From CF-13 sp035279665 (lineage in GTDB: Bacteria > Chloroflexota > Dormibacteria > CF-121): a stretch of DNA of 13,763 nt. Below, piece after piece: positions 1-6,581 of the stretch. The stretch spans positions 1 through 13,763 of the forward strand of contig DATEHI010000051.1 of NCBI GenBank assembly GCA_035279665.1, written 5' to 3'. The notes beneath the pieces are model-generated. The model had not been told where the DNA came from and made no database searches. It was given only the letters and a program-made list of their open reading frames with translations. Within the stretch, counting starts at the first letter, position 1; every line of letters begins with the position of its first letter. A program made the translations under genes and the position numbers.

Positions 1-2
1 TC

Positions 3-602
3 CTTGGTGAGCGCCGCCGGCCCTGGTTTTGGCCCACCGCATTGCTGGCGCTTGTTGGCGTCTACATGGTGGTCTTCGCCCAGGACCTCTCGGCGCCCTT
101 CTCGGATTTGCAGCATGGCCGGCTCGAGGCCGGACTTTACGCCCTGGGCGCGGCAGCCTTGTGGGCCAGCGGGACGGTGCTCGGTCGCTTCGTGCTCGGC
201 AAGCTGAGCTTCACGACCACGACCGCGCTTCGGTTCACCCTGGCCCTTCCGGTCCTCGTCGTCATCGTCGTCCTGCAATACCGCGGATCCGCCTTTGCGC
301 ACTACCAGACGTCCGACATCCTGCCGTTCCTCGGGATCGCGCTCATCCCCGGGTTTCTCGCGCTGCTCCTCTATTACCGGGCGCTGCGCAGCACGCCGGC
401 GACGCTGGCCACGATTGCCGAGCTGGCCTACCCAGTCACTGCCACTTTCATCGCGTCAGCGCCACCACCCTATGGCTTCAACCAGCCGCTCTATCCACCC
501 CAGTTCATAGGGACGGGCCTGCTGATCGTCGTGATCCTGGTCTTGAACTACACCAAGGCGCGAGTGCCACCCGTCGTGGTCCAGGAGCCCGCCGCAGCCT
601 AG
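3..602 (+). CDS. DMT/EamA-family transporter, 3' part (5' end outside window)
   Basis: This is the C-terminal part of an inner-membrane drug/metabolite-type permease of unknown substrate. The frame is open from the window edge and ends at TAG 600-602; the start codon is not visible. The first visible hydrophobic segment (LALVGVYMVVF) looks like the last helix of the first EamA repeat. The second repeat follows, with a typical opening (ALWASGTVLGRFVL), a hydrophobic helix rich in V, I and L, and the family-like stretch YYRALRSTPATLATIAELAYP. The loop before the last helix is odd: where relatives usually have an LGE-type turn, this protein reads SAPPPYGFNQPLYPPQF. The last helix (GTGLLIVVILVLNY) and a short basic tail finish the protein. 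The next gene starts 20 nt downstream on the same strand. The family call is firm; the substrate cannot be told. Confidence 0.8.
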   Translation, partial: LGERRRPWFWPTALLALVGVYMVVFAQDLSAPFSDLQHGRLEAGLYALGAAALWASGTVLGRFVLGKLSFTTTTALRFTLALPVLVVIVVLQYRGSAFAHYQTSDILPFLGIALIPGFLALLLYYRALRSTPATLATIAELAYPVTATFIASAPPPYGFNQPLYPPQFIGTGLLIVVILVLNYTKARVPPVVVQEPAAA

Positions 603-622
603 ACGCGGCGATGCGGTGACGG

Positions 623-1489
623 ATGACTGATTTGCGAGCCGGGTTCAGCATCGATCCCGACCAGGGCCTGAGCGAAGCCGACGAGGCGCAGCTCGTTCGG
701 TTGGCCGCTGAGCTCGGTTACGACTCCGCCTGGACGCCGTCTCGTGCCGACGCAGCGGCCTTCGACCGCTGTCTTCGCTGGCATGCGGCGGGTCGACTGC
801 CGGTTGGGATTTCCGTCGTTCCCGCATCGGGCCGGCCGCCCGCGTTCTATGCGGAACACGCCTGCCGTGTGTGGGAAAAAACCGGGGGTCGATTCACGCT
901 GGGCGTGGGCACTGGGCAGATGCCCCATCCCGCGGAGACGATGCGCCCCTATCTCCTTGACCTTCGAAAGCGCCTACCGGCCGAGATGCCGCTCTACCTG
1001 GCCGCACTCGGCCCACGCATGCTGCGCCTGGCCGGGGAACTCGCCGACGGGGTCGCCTTGAACTGGTGCACCACCGAGCAGGTGGGCTGGTCGCGCCAGC
1101 AGCTGGCTGACGCCGCGAACGCCGCCGGTCGACCGGTGCCTCGCGTGATCGAGTACATTCGGACGGCCGTTGATACGGATGTCGAGCTGGCCCACAGGAC
1201 GGTGGCCGCTGCCGCGCTCGCCTACGCGCTTCACGTCCCCGCCTACCGGCGCCACTTCGAACGGATGGGTTTCGGTGAAGAACTCCGTCGGATCGAGGGA
1301 ACCGGCGATTCGCCCAGCCCGGAATTCATCGCTCGCGTCGCTGCCGCGGGCAGGCCGGGCGAGACTCGAGCGCAGGTGGAACGCCTTTCGATGGGTCTCG
1401 ACCTTCCGATCGTTCGGGTCCTGGTGGTCCGCAGCGGTGATGTCGAGTCCGCGCGGCGCGTCCTGGAGGAATGCCGCCCGGCCCACTGA
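623..1489 (+). CDS. Compact LLM-class (luciferase-like) flavin-dependent oxidoreductase
   Basis: This 288-residue protein belongs to the luciferase-like monooxygenase superfamily, whose members use FMN or, commonly in this type, coenzyme F420. Visible family signatures are the N-terminal LAAELGYDSAWTPS (about residues 27-40), GISVVPASGRPP (62-73), the strand-loop GGRFTLGVGTG (88-98) and the C-terminal barrel segment YLAALGPRMLRLAGELADG (125-143). Between GVGTG and YLAALGP there are only about 26 residues. Relatives usually have some 35 more there, including a G-rich segment, so this is a shortened form. ATG 623 is preceded only by a weak purine run; the in-frame ATG at 611 hits a stop at once. 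The 3' end overlaps the recJ reading frame if recJ starts at 1471. The substrate is unknown, and F420 rather than FMN use is inference. Confidence 0.82.
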   Translation: MTDLRAGFSIDPDQGLSEADEAQLVRLAAELGYDSAWTPSRADAAAFDRCLRWHAAGRLPVGISVVPASGRPPAFYAEHACRVWEKTGGRFTLGVGTGQMPHPAETMRPYLLDLRKRLPAEMPLYLAALGPRMLRLAGELADGVALNWCTTEQVGWSRQQLADAANAAGRPVPRVIEYIRTAVDTDVELAHRTVAAAALAYALHVPAYRRHFERMGFGEELRRIEGTGDSPSPEFIARVAAAGRPGETRAQVERLSMGLDLPIVRVLVVRSGDVESARRVLEECRPAH

Positions 1490-3285
1490 CGTCAACCACC
1501 GTAAGCGCAAGCGCTGTGGATAAGTTCGACACGCAGCTGTCGCAAACGGGTGCCATACTGCGGGCGGCCTTGAAGAAGGAACGCCGGAACTGGAAACTCC
1601 CCGAGCCACTTCGGGCTCAACCAGGACTGGAGGCCTTCTCCTCGGTGTTCCGGCAGATCCTGCATGGTCGCGGCGTCGTCCGGCAGAGTCAGCTGGATCC
1701 CTGGCTGCAAACCGACCTCGAGGGGGCCCCGGACCCTTTCCTGCTGAAGGACATGGCGGTCGCCTGCGATCTCATCGCGCAGTCGATCGCCGCCGGGGAA
1801 CGCATCGCGATCTACGGTGACTACGACGCGGATGGGGTCACGGCCTGCGTCACTCTCGCGCGCGGGCTTCGCTCGGTCGGCGCCGATGTCATCACCTATA
1901 TCCCCAATCGCTTCACCGAAGGCTACGGCCTGAATCTCGAGGCGCTCAACGACCTGCACGCACGCGGCGCGAGGCTCGTCATCACTTGCGACTGCGGGAC
2001 GAACTCGGTTGAGGCCGCCGCGGGGAGGCCGAGGGGCATGCGGCTGATCGTCACCGACCACCATGAGGTCGCCGCGCAGCGCCCCGCGGTCGACGCGCTC
2101 ATCAATCCCAAGCAGCCCGACTGCGCCTATCCCTTTGATGGGCTTGCGGCTTGTGGTGTCGCCTATAAATTGCTCGTCGCGCTCGAACGGCGGGTCTTTC
2201 GCGGCAAACTCGACCCCGGCGCGTCCCTGGACGCCGTGGCGCTGGGAACCGTCGCTGACGTCGTGCCACTGCGCGCGGAAAACCGCGCGATCGTGCGCGC
2301 CGGCCTTCGCCGCCTGAGCGAGGCTCCCAGTCCAGGGTGCGCGGCATTGCTCGCCGTCGCCGGCATCACCGCGCCAGTGACCGCGGAGCACCTCGCCTTC
2401 CAACTCGGGCCGCGGATCAATGCTGCCGGACGGATGGAGGATGCGATGCTCGCCCTTCAATTGTTGATGGCCGAGAGCCGGGAGGAAGCGGATCCGTTCG
2501 CTCAGCGGCTTCACGAGCAGAACGCGCAGCGCCAGCAACTGACCGCGGAGATCGTGCGCGAGGCGAGGACCCAGGTCGCCGAGCTCGACAATGGGGCCGC
2601 AGTGATCATCATGGGCGCCGACCACTGGCCGCTCGGCGTGCTAGGGTTGGCGGCCAGCCGGTTGGTTGAAGAGTTCTACCGGCCGACGTTCATCTTCAAC
2701 ACCGAGGGTGATGAATGGCGTGGCTCGGCGCGGAGTATCGAGAGTTTTCACCTGGTGGATTGCCTTCAGGAGTGCGCACCGCTGCTCCATCGATTTGGCG
2801 GGCACGCGATGGCCGCTGGGTTGACTGTGCTGAAGAGTCGCTTTGCCGAGCTGGAGGAATGCCTCGAGCAATACACGACGGCTCGCTTGAACGGCGATGC
2901 GTTCTCGCGGCCCATCACGATCGAGGCGACGGCGGTCTTCGCCGACCTCAAGCCAAGCCTGCACCACGAACTCCAGATGCTCGCCCCCTTCGGGGTCGGC
3001 AATCGCGAGCCGTTGCTTCTCAGCAGGGAGGTCGAGGTCGTGCGGACCGAGACGTTCGGCTCGGATCGCCGCCATCTTCGCGTGCAGGTGCGCGATCGGA
3101 CGGCGAGCGCGGAAGCGATCGCGTTCGACAAGGCGGCGGCCGCGCCGCATCTCCCCACCGGCCGGCGGATCGATGTCGTGTACGCGCTGCAGTGCGAGCG
3201 ATGGGACGGCCTGGATCGAATCCGGTTGCATCTGCGCGACCTCCGGCCGGCCGTGCAGCCCGCGCTCGTTCTCGCGGGCGTGTAA
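1471..3285 (+). CDS. recJ: Single-stranded-DNA-specific exonuclease RecJ
   Basis: RecJ degrades single-stranded DNA 5' to 3' in RecF-type recombination, mismatch repair and base-excision repair. The DHH phosphoesterase motifs are present in order: YGDYDADGV (115-123), the DCG motif (174-176), VTDHHEV (194-200), LAACGVAYKLL (225-235), LGTVADVVPL (258-267) and GPRINAAGRM (313-322). The DHHA1 domain carries GGHAMAAGL (443-451), and the OB-like tail starts around FGVGNREPLLL (507-517). With the ATG at 1471 the protein is 604 residues, close to E. coli RecJ (577). The start is uncertain. Homology becomes clear only near WKLPEPL (residue 41), so GTG 1516 or TTG 1570 are also possible. The 1471 start overlaps the oxidoreductase gene by 19 nt, and no candidate has a good Shine-Dalgarno sequence. 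An extended -10-like TGCCATACT lies at 1551-1559. All catalytic motifs look intact. Confidence 0.95.
   Translation: MPPGPLTSTTVSASAVDKFDTQLSQTGAILRAALKKERRNWKLPEPLRAQPGLEAFSSVFRQILHGRGVVRQSQLDPWLQTDLEGAPDPFLLKDMAVACDLIAQSIAAGERIAIYGDYDADGVTACVTLARGLRSVGADVITYIPNRFTEGYGLNLEALNDLHARGARLVITCDCGTNSVEAAAGRPRGMRLIVTDHHEVAAQRPAVDALINPKQPDCAYPFDGLAACGVAYKLLVALERRVFRGKLDPGASLDAVALGTVADVVPLRAENRAIVRAGLRRLSEAPSPGCAALLAVAGITAPVTAEHLAFQLGPRINAAGRMEDAMLALQLLMAESREEADPFAQRLHEQNAQRQQLTAEIVREARTQVAELDNGAAVIIMGADHWPLGVLGLAASRLVEEFYRPTFIFNTEGDEWRGSARSIESFHLVDCLQECAPLLHRFGGHAMAAGLTVLKSRFAELEECLEQYTTARLNGDAFSRPITIEATAVFADLKPSLHHELQMLAPFGVGNREPLLLSREVEVVRTETFGSDRRHLRVQVRDRTASAEAIAFDKAAAAPHLPTGRRIDVVYALQCERWDGLDRIRLHLRDLRPAVQPALVLAGV
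1515..1523 (-). promoter_or_regulatory. Perfect single DnaA-box-like 9-mer
   Basis: The plus strand reads TGTGGATAA, the exact reverse complement of the DnaA-box consensus TTATCCACA. It sits in the uncertain 5' end of recJ and overlaps the candidate GTG start at 1516. No second box was found nearby, so this is not an origin. It may be a DnaA-responsive site for recJ, or chance within coding sequence. Confidence 0.3.
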
Positions 3286-3301
3286 AGGGTCTTAGCCTGC
3301 C

Positions 3302-3331
3302 TTTACTCCGGCGCAACCGCTGTGCTACGGT
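3302..3331 (+). promoter_or_regulatory. Putative promoter for cobB
   Basis: A -35-like TTTACT (3302-3307, 4 of 6 to TTGACA) is followed after 18 nt by TACGGT (3326-3331), which keeps the key T, A and T of the -10. A TG one base upstream (3323-3324) makes it an extended -10. It lies in the 107-nt gap between recJ and cobB and would give a leader of about 55 nt. It is a match by eye only. Confidence 0.4.
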
Positions 3332-3341
3332 ACCCTCAGGC

Positions 3342-3365
3342 AGGTGCTTTGGGGAAGAGGCACCT
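3342..3365 (+). promoter_or_regulatory. Hairpin in the cobB leader
   Basis: AGGTGC (3342-3347) and GCACCT (3360-3365) form a perfect 6-bp stem around a 12-nt loop containing GGGGAA. If the promoter call is right, the hairpin sits at the 5' end of the cobB transcript. There is no U-tract, so it does not look like a terminator, and the cobalamin riboswitch core is absent. Confidence 0.35.
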
Positions 3366-3392
3366 TGTTGAGCAAGCTATAGCGAGGCAAGG

Positions 3393-4802
3393 ATGCTGGA
3401 CGAAGTACGCACTCCAAGGCTGGTCGTCGCCGGTACCGCGAGCAACGTCGGCAAGACCATCCTCACGGCCGGGCTGGTTGCGGCCTTCAAAGCCCGCGGT
3501 CTCACGGTGCAAACCTTCAAAGTCGGCCCCGACTACATCGATGCCGCCTATCTTGCGCACGTCAGCGGGCGGCCCTGTCGCAACCTCGACTCGTGGATGC
3601 TGGGTGAGGGCGCGATACGCCAGGTGCTCGCGCAGGGTGCCCTGGGCGTCGACCTGGCGCTGGTCGAGGGCATGCTCGGACTTTTCGATGGCCGCGACGG
3701 GAGTACCGAGGGGAGCACAGCGGATGTTGCTCGCGTCATCAAGGCGCCGGTGGTGTTGGTGATCGACGTCCGCGAGATGGCCGAGAGCGCGGCGGCCCTG
3801 GCCCTGGGCTTCAAAACCTACGCGGAGTCGCCCAAGATCGCCGGGGTCCTGCTCAACAACGTTCGCTCCGACGCCCATCGGCGCACCATCGAAGACGCGA
3901 TCTGGGATCACGCCAAGCTACCGGTCCTGGGTGCCTTGCCGGCGATGCCGCAGCTTGACATTCCGCAACGCCAGCGTGGTCTGTTGCCGGTCACCGAGAA
4001 CAAGGAATGGGATCAGATGATCGGCGTGCTCTCGGAGACCATCGATCGCGACGTCGACCTCGATCTGTTGTTGCGGATCGCGAGCAAGGCGGAGCTGGTG
4101 CCGCTTGTGCCGAAGAAAGTGTTCCAGGGAAAGCCCGACAGCGGCCGGTCCGTGCGCCTCGCCGTTGCCTACGACGACGCCTTCAACTTTTACTATCCGG
4201 AAAACCTCGAGCTGCTAGAGGAGCACGGCGTCGAGGTCGTGCCGTTCAGTCCGCTGGAGGATGCGCAGCTGCCGCAGGACATCGCCGGCGTCTATCTCGG
4301 CGGTGGCTTTCCCGAGATCTTTGTCGAACCGTTGGCGCGCAATCACACCATGGCCGAGTCGATTCAGCGCGCCCATCGCAACGAGGTACCGATCTACGCC
4401 GAGTGCGGGGGCCTGATGTACCTGGGGCGTTCGCTCCGAACGGAGTCAGGGACGACGCACCAGATGGCCGGGGTGATCCCGGTCGACGTCGAGATGGACG
4501 GCGAGATCCATCGCTTCGGGTACCGGCAGCTCCTCACCCTCGAGGAAAATATCCTGTCGCCCCGCGGGCAGTTCTACCGCGGCCACGAGTTCCACTGGAG
4601 CCGCATCACCGGTCATAACGGTGACCTGAAGCCCGCCTACCAGATGCAAAACGCCGAGGGCGACACCATCGGCTACGAAGGGTTCGTGGCGCCCAACCTG
4701 CTGGCCAGCTACGTCCACCTGCATTTCGGGCAGAACCCGCTGCTGGTCGACAAATTCGTCCAGCACTGCCGCGAATACGCCGCTATTCGCAGCGCCCCCT
4801 GA
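3393..4802 (+). CDS. cobB: Cobyrinate a,c-diamide synthase (CobB/CbiA family)
   Basis: Family members amidate the a and c carboxylates of cobyrinic acid, or of a related tetrapyrrole, using ATP and glutamine. At 469 residues the length is normal. The N-terminal ATPase domain starts with the P-loop AGTASNVGKT (13-22), followed by KVGPDYID (43-50) and VEGMLGLFDG (91-100). The C-terminal glutaminase-like domain contains YLGGGFPE (301-308), the nucleophile Cys338 in AECGGLMYLG, and the SYVHLHF motif with catalytic-type histidines (439-445). ATG 3393 has GAGG at 3384-3387, 5 nt upstream, a reasonable ribosome binding site. No other corrinoid gene lies in the window, so the substrate (hydrogenobyrinate, cobyrinate or sirohydrochlorin type) cannot be assigned from context. 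The catalytic residues look complete. Confidence 0.92.
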   Translation: MLDEVRTPRLVVAGTASNVGKTILTAGLVAAFKARGLTVQTFKVGPDYIDAAYLAHVSGRPCRNLDSWMLGEGAIRQVLAQGALGVDLALVEGMLGLFDGRDGSTEGSTADVARVIKAPVVLVIDVREMAESAAALALGFKTYAESPKIAGVLLNNVRSDAHRRTIEDAIWDHAKLPVLGALPAMPQLDIPQRQRGLLPVTENKEWDQMIGVLSETIDRDVDLDLLLRIASKAELVPLVPKKVFQGKPDSGRSVRLAVAYDDAFNFYYPENLELLEEHGVEVVPFSPLEDAQLPQDIAGVYLGGGFPEIFVEPLARNHTMAESIQRAHRNEVPIYAECGGLMYLGRSLRTESGTTHQMAGVIPVDVEMDGEIHRFGYRQLLTLEENILSPRGQFYRGHEFHWSRITGHNGDLKPAYQMQNAEGDTIGYEGFVAPNLLASYVHLHFGQNPLLVDKFVQHCREYAAIRSAP

Positions 4803-4845
4803 CCTCGTTTTAGTCTGGGCTGTTTCGGGCATCACAGAGTAATCC

Positions 4846-5883
4846 ATGGCTACCCCCCAGTACAAGGACTACTACCAGACCCTCGGTGTCACTCGGACCG
4901 CCACCGAGAAGGAGATCAAGTCCGCCTACCGCCGGCTGGCCCGCCAGTTCCATCCCGACGTCAATAAGGATCCCAAGGCCACCGACCGATTCAAGCTGAT
5001 CAACGAGGCCTACGAGGTGCTCAGTGATCCCAAGAAGCGATCGAAATACGACCAGCTCGGCGCCGACTGGGAACGAATCGAGCGCGAGCAAGAGTTCGCC
5101 CGCCAGTACCAGTCGCAGCCCAGCCGCGGAGCCGGCCAGGCCGCCGGCTTCGGCGATTTCAGCGACTTCTTCAACACCTACTTTTCCGGCGAGGGTGGCG
5201 GATTTTCCGGCTTCGGCTTCGAGGGGACGCGAGGGCGAACCGTTACCCGCCAGCGGGGCGAGGACATCGAGCACCCTATCGAGATCACGCTCGAGGAGGC
5301 CGCGCGCGGTGGTGAGCGCACCATTCAAACCGAGGTGCCCGAGACTTGTCCCACCTGTGGCGGTTCGGGTTTCGTCGGTGAGCGGCGAAAGGCGGGTAAT
5401 CGAACCGTGATGGAGAGCGTGACCTGCTCGACCTGCGGCGGGTCGGGGGTGCTTGCGACGCGCCGCCAGATCCAGGTCAAGATTCCGGCCGGCGTGATCG
5501 AGGGCTCGCGCATCCGGGTGAAGGGAGAAGGGCAGCGTGGCGCCGAAGCCGGCGACCTCTACCTCCGCGTCCATCTCCTGCCGCATGACCGTTTCGCGGC
5601 CAAGGGCCGGGACCTCTACACGACGCTTGCGGTCCTCGACGACCAGGCCGCGCTCGGCGACGAGGTCACGATCCAGTCACTCACTGGGGGACAACTCCAG
5701 CTGAAGATCCCGCCCGCGAGCCAGGCGGGCAAAGTCTTCCGGCTGAAGGGCAAGGGTCTACCCGCGCTCAAAGACGGACTGCCCGGCGACCTCTACGCCA
5801 CGGTCGAGATTCGCATCCCGGAGCCCATCACCCCGGCGGTGCGCGACCTCTACGAGGGCATCCGCAAAGCCCGGACGAGCTGA
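4846..5883 (+). CDS. DnaJ-like Hsp40 co-chaperone with a half zinc finger
   Basis: This co-chaperone should stimulate DnaK ATPase and bind unfolded protein. The J domain spans about residues 7-72, with HPD at 36-38 and the helix after it ending in KYDQLGADW. A G/F-rich linker follows (about 95-130), then the first beta-barrel domain. The zinc-binding insert is reduced: only two CxxCGGSG repeats are present (Cys168/171 and Cys194/197), 22 residues apart, instead of four. The second repeat leads directly into QVKIPAGV, as repeat 4 does in canonical DnaJ. The retained pair therefore corresponds to repeats 1 and 4 (zinc centre 1), and repeats 2 and 3 (zinc centre 2) are missing. The C-terminal barrel ends near 335. 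At 345 residues it is shorter than E. coli DnaJ (376). No dnaK or grpE is nearby. ATG 4846 has no clear Shine-Dalgarno sequence. Confidence 0.9.
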   Translation: MATPQYKDYYQTLGVTRTATEKEIKSAYRRLARQFHPDVNKDPKATDRFKLINEAYEVLSDPKKRSKYDQLGADWERIEREQEFARQYQSQPSRGAGQAAGFGDFSDFFNTYFSGEGGGFSGFGFEGTRGRTVTRQRGEDIEHPIEITLEEAARGGERTIQTEVPETCPTCGGSGFVGERRKAGNRTVMESVTCSTCGGSGVLATRRQIQVKIPAGVIEGSRIRVKGEGQRGAEAGDLYLRVHLLPHDRFAAKGRDLYTTLAVLDDQAALGDEVTIQSLTGGQLQLKIPPASQAGKVFRLKGKGLPALKDGLPGDLYATVEIRIPEPITPAVRDLYEGIRKARTS

Positions 5884-5884
5884 A

Positions 5885-6100
5885 TCAGCGGCGGAAGAAC
5901 GCGTTCAGCAGGATCGTCAGCACCAGGCTCAGCAGTAAGCAGGTGACGATCGGAAAGTAGAAGTGCACGTTGCCGCGGTCGACCGAGATATCGCCCGGCA
6001 ATTTTCCGAGGTAGGGAATCCGCAGTCCCAGGCTGAGAAAGAGCCCGACCACGAGGATGAAGCCGCCAATGATGATGAGCAGCTTGCCGATCTCGGGCAT
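5885..6100 (-). CDS. DUF2905 family small membrane protein
   Basis: This 71-residue protein has two predicted membrane helices, about residues 6-26 (LLIIIGGFILVVGLFLSLGL) and 48-68 (PIVTCLLLSLVLTILL). The short loop between them carries the family-like stretch YLGKLPGDISV. Length, topology and the LPGDI motif match the DUF2905 family, whose function is unknown. It ends 1 nt from the convergent dnaJ stop codon, so no room is left for a dedicated terminator. The glutaredoxin-like gene lies 56 nt upstream on the same strand, so both may share a transcript. No Shine-Dalgarno sequence is evident before the ATG. Confidence 0.85.
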   Translation of the reverse strand: MPEIGKLLIIIGGFILVVGLFLSLGLRIPYLGKLPGDISVDRGNVHFYFPIVTCLLLSLVLTILLNAFFRR

Positions 6101-6156
6101 GAAGCCATCGTACGCGTGGCCCGTCGCCCTGATCTAGCGGTCGCGTCGCGAATCGG

Positions 6157-6399
6157 TTAGAAGCCGATCCAGCCGATCGCTTGCTCGATCTGGGCCTGCT
6201 GCAGCCCGGCGATCGGCACGCCGTCGATCACGGTAAGCGGCACCTGCCGGGCCTCGATGTCGAGGTTGCGCAGGTCCTTGCCATCGAGCTTGCCGTCGGC
6301 GCAAATATGCTCCTGGAACGCCACGCCGCGGTTCTCCAGGATCTCCTTGATTCGGCGGCTGCTCTCGCAGTCCGGCCGGGTGTAAACGATGACTTCCAT
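6157..6399 (-). CDS. Glutaredoxin-like protein with a CxxS active site
   Basis: This 80-residue thioredoxin-fold protein has strand VIVYTRPDC, active-site motif Cys11-Glu-Ser-Ser14, helix RRIKEILENRGV, the cis-proline segment VPLTVIDG (53-60) and a final helix. The second cysteine of the classical CPYC motif is serine, which points to monothiol chemistry such as (de)glutathionylation, other low-molecular-weight thiol exchange or Fe-S handling. The partner is unknown. ATG 6399 is preceded by no recognisable Shine-Dalgarno sequence, and a possible promoter lies so close that the mRNA may be almost leaderless. The gene is divergent from pyrB across an intergenic region of about 180 bp. Confidence 0.85.
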   Translation of the reverse strand: MEVIVYTRPDCESSRRIKEILENRGVAFQEHICADGKLDGKDLRNLDIEARQVPLTVIDGVPIAGLQQAQIEQAIGWIGF

Positions 6400-6402
6400 A
6401 GG

Positions 6403-6482
6403 CTGATATCGAGAGTATCAACGGACCTGCCATATGTCCAATTCATTGTTCTGATGCGTTCGATCAGGATCGTTGATATCAG
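6403..6482. repeat. Nested inverted repeats between grx-like gene and pyrB
   Basis: CTGATATC (6403-6410) is mirrored by GATATCAG (6475-6482), and TATCAACG (6416-6423) by CGTTGATA (6471-6478). Extending the second pair gives 10 of 12 matching positions. CGATC-AG-GATCG (6461-6472) is a further small palindrome. Repeated TATC/GATA elements lie upstream of both divergent genes and suggest operator sites. A weak minus-strand promoter fits here: GTCCAA at 6436-6441 reads TTGGAC as -35, and AGTATC at 6414-6419 reads GATACT as -10, with a 16-nt spacer. The binding factor is unknown. Confidence 0.4.
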
Positions 6483-6499
6483 GCCGAGAAATCGTCGGT

Positions 6500-6528
6500 T
6501 TGACAGCCCGGTTGCCGGCCCGTAGACT
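6500..6528 (+). promoter_or_regulatory. Sigma-70-type promoter of the pyr operon
   Basis: A perfect -35 TTGACA (6500-6505) is separated by exactly 17 nt from TAGACT (6523-6528), which matches TATAAT at 4 of 6 positions including the key T, A and T. It is the best promoter match I saw in the window. Transcription would start near 6535, giving a leader of about 47 nt that consists almost entirely of the PyrR-binding hairpin. Confidence 0.7.
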
Positions 6529-6542
6529 TACCGGGATCTTCG

Positions 6543-6575
6543 TCCTTTAACCCGGTCCAGCGAGACCGAAAGGAG
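6543..6575 (+). promoter_or_regulatory. PyrR-binding RNA loop that sequesters the pyrB Shine-Dalgarno
   Basis: The upper stem CGGTC (6553-6557) pairs with GACCG (6564-6568) around the hexaloop CAGCGA (6558-6563). That loop fits the CNGNGA hexaloop of PyrR-binding loops exactly, and the core GGTCCAGCGAGACC fits the ARUCCNGNGAGGYU consensus apart from pair-preserving changes. The lower stem TCCTTT (6543-6548) pairs with AAAGGA (6569-6574), leaving a 5'-side bulge AACC (6549-6552). The 3' arm of the lower stem is the Shine-Dalgarno AAAGGAG (6569-6575), 6 nt before GTG 6582. PyrR bound to UMP should stabilise the hairpin and block pyrB translation. pyrR itself is the next gene. Confidence 0.82.
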
Positions 6576-6581
6576 AATTCG

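Noticed and set aside
1492..2625. Long open frame on the minus strand across recJ (377 codons)
   Set aside because: Arginine-, aspartate- and glycine-rich shadow translation opposite a clear recJ; no recognisable domain and no initiation signal.
3286..3392. Possible cobalamin riboswitch before cobB (GGTGC, GGGGAA and GCGCAACCGCTGTG fragments)
   Set aside because: The fragments are in the wrong order, the leader is far too short, and the CCCGCAACTGT core and B12 box are not in place.
4007..4618. Open frame of 203 codons inside cobB on the plus strand
   Set aside because: Overlaps the conserved glutaminase domain of cobB in another frame; arginine-rich and without domain character, as expected from high GC.
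4810..5586. Open frame of 258 codons opposite dnaJ
   Set aside because: Composition is leucine/glycine shadow of the dnaJ strand; it runs through the conserved J domain and zinc repeats and has no family signature.
6101..6156. Gap between the two minus-strand genes searched for a promoter, terminator or small RNA
   Set aside because: Only 56 nt with no convincing -10, hairpin or ribosome binding site.
6507..6535. CCCGG...CCGGG inverted repeat over the pyr promoter as an operator or terminator
   Set aside because: Five GC-only bases per arm are expected by chance at this GC content, and there is no T-tract.
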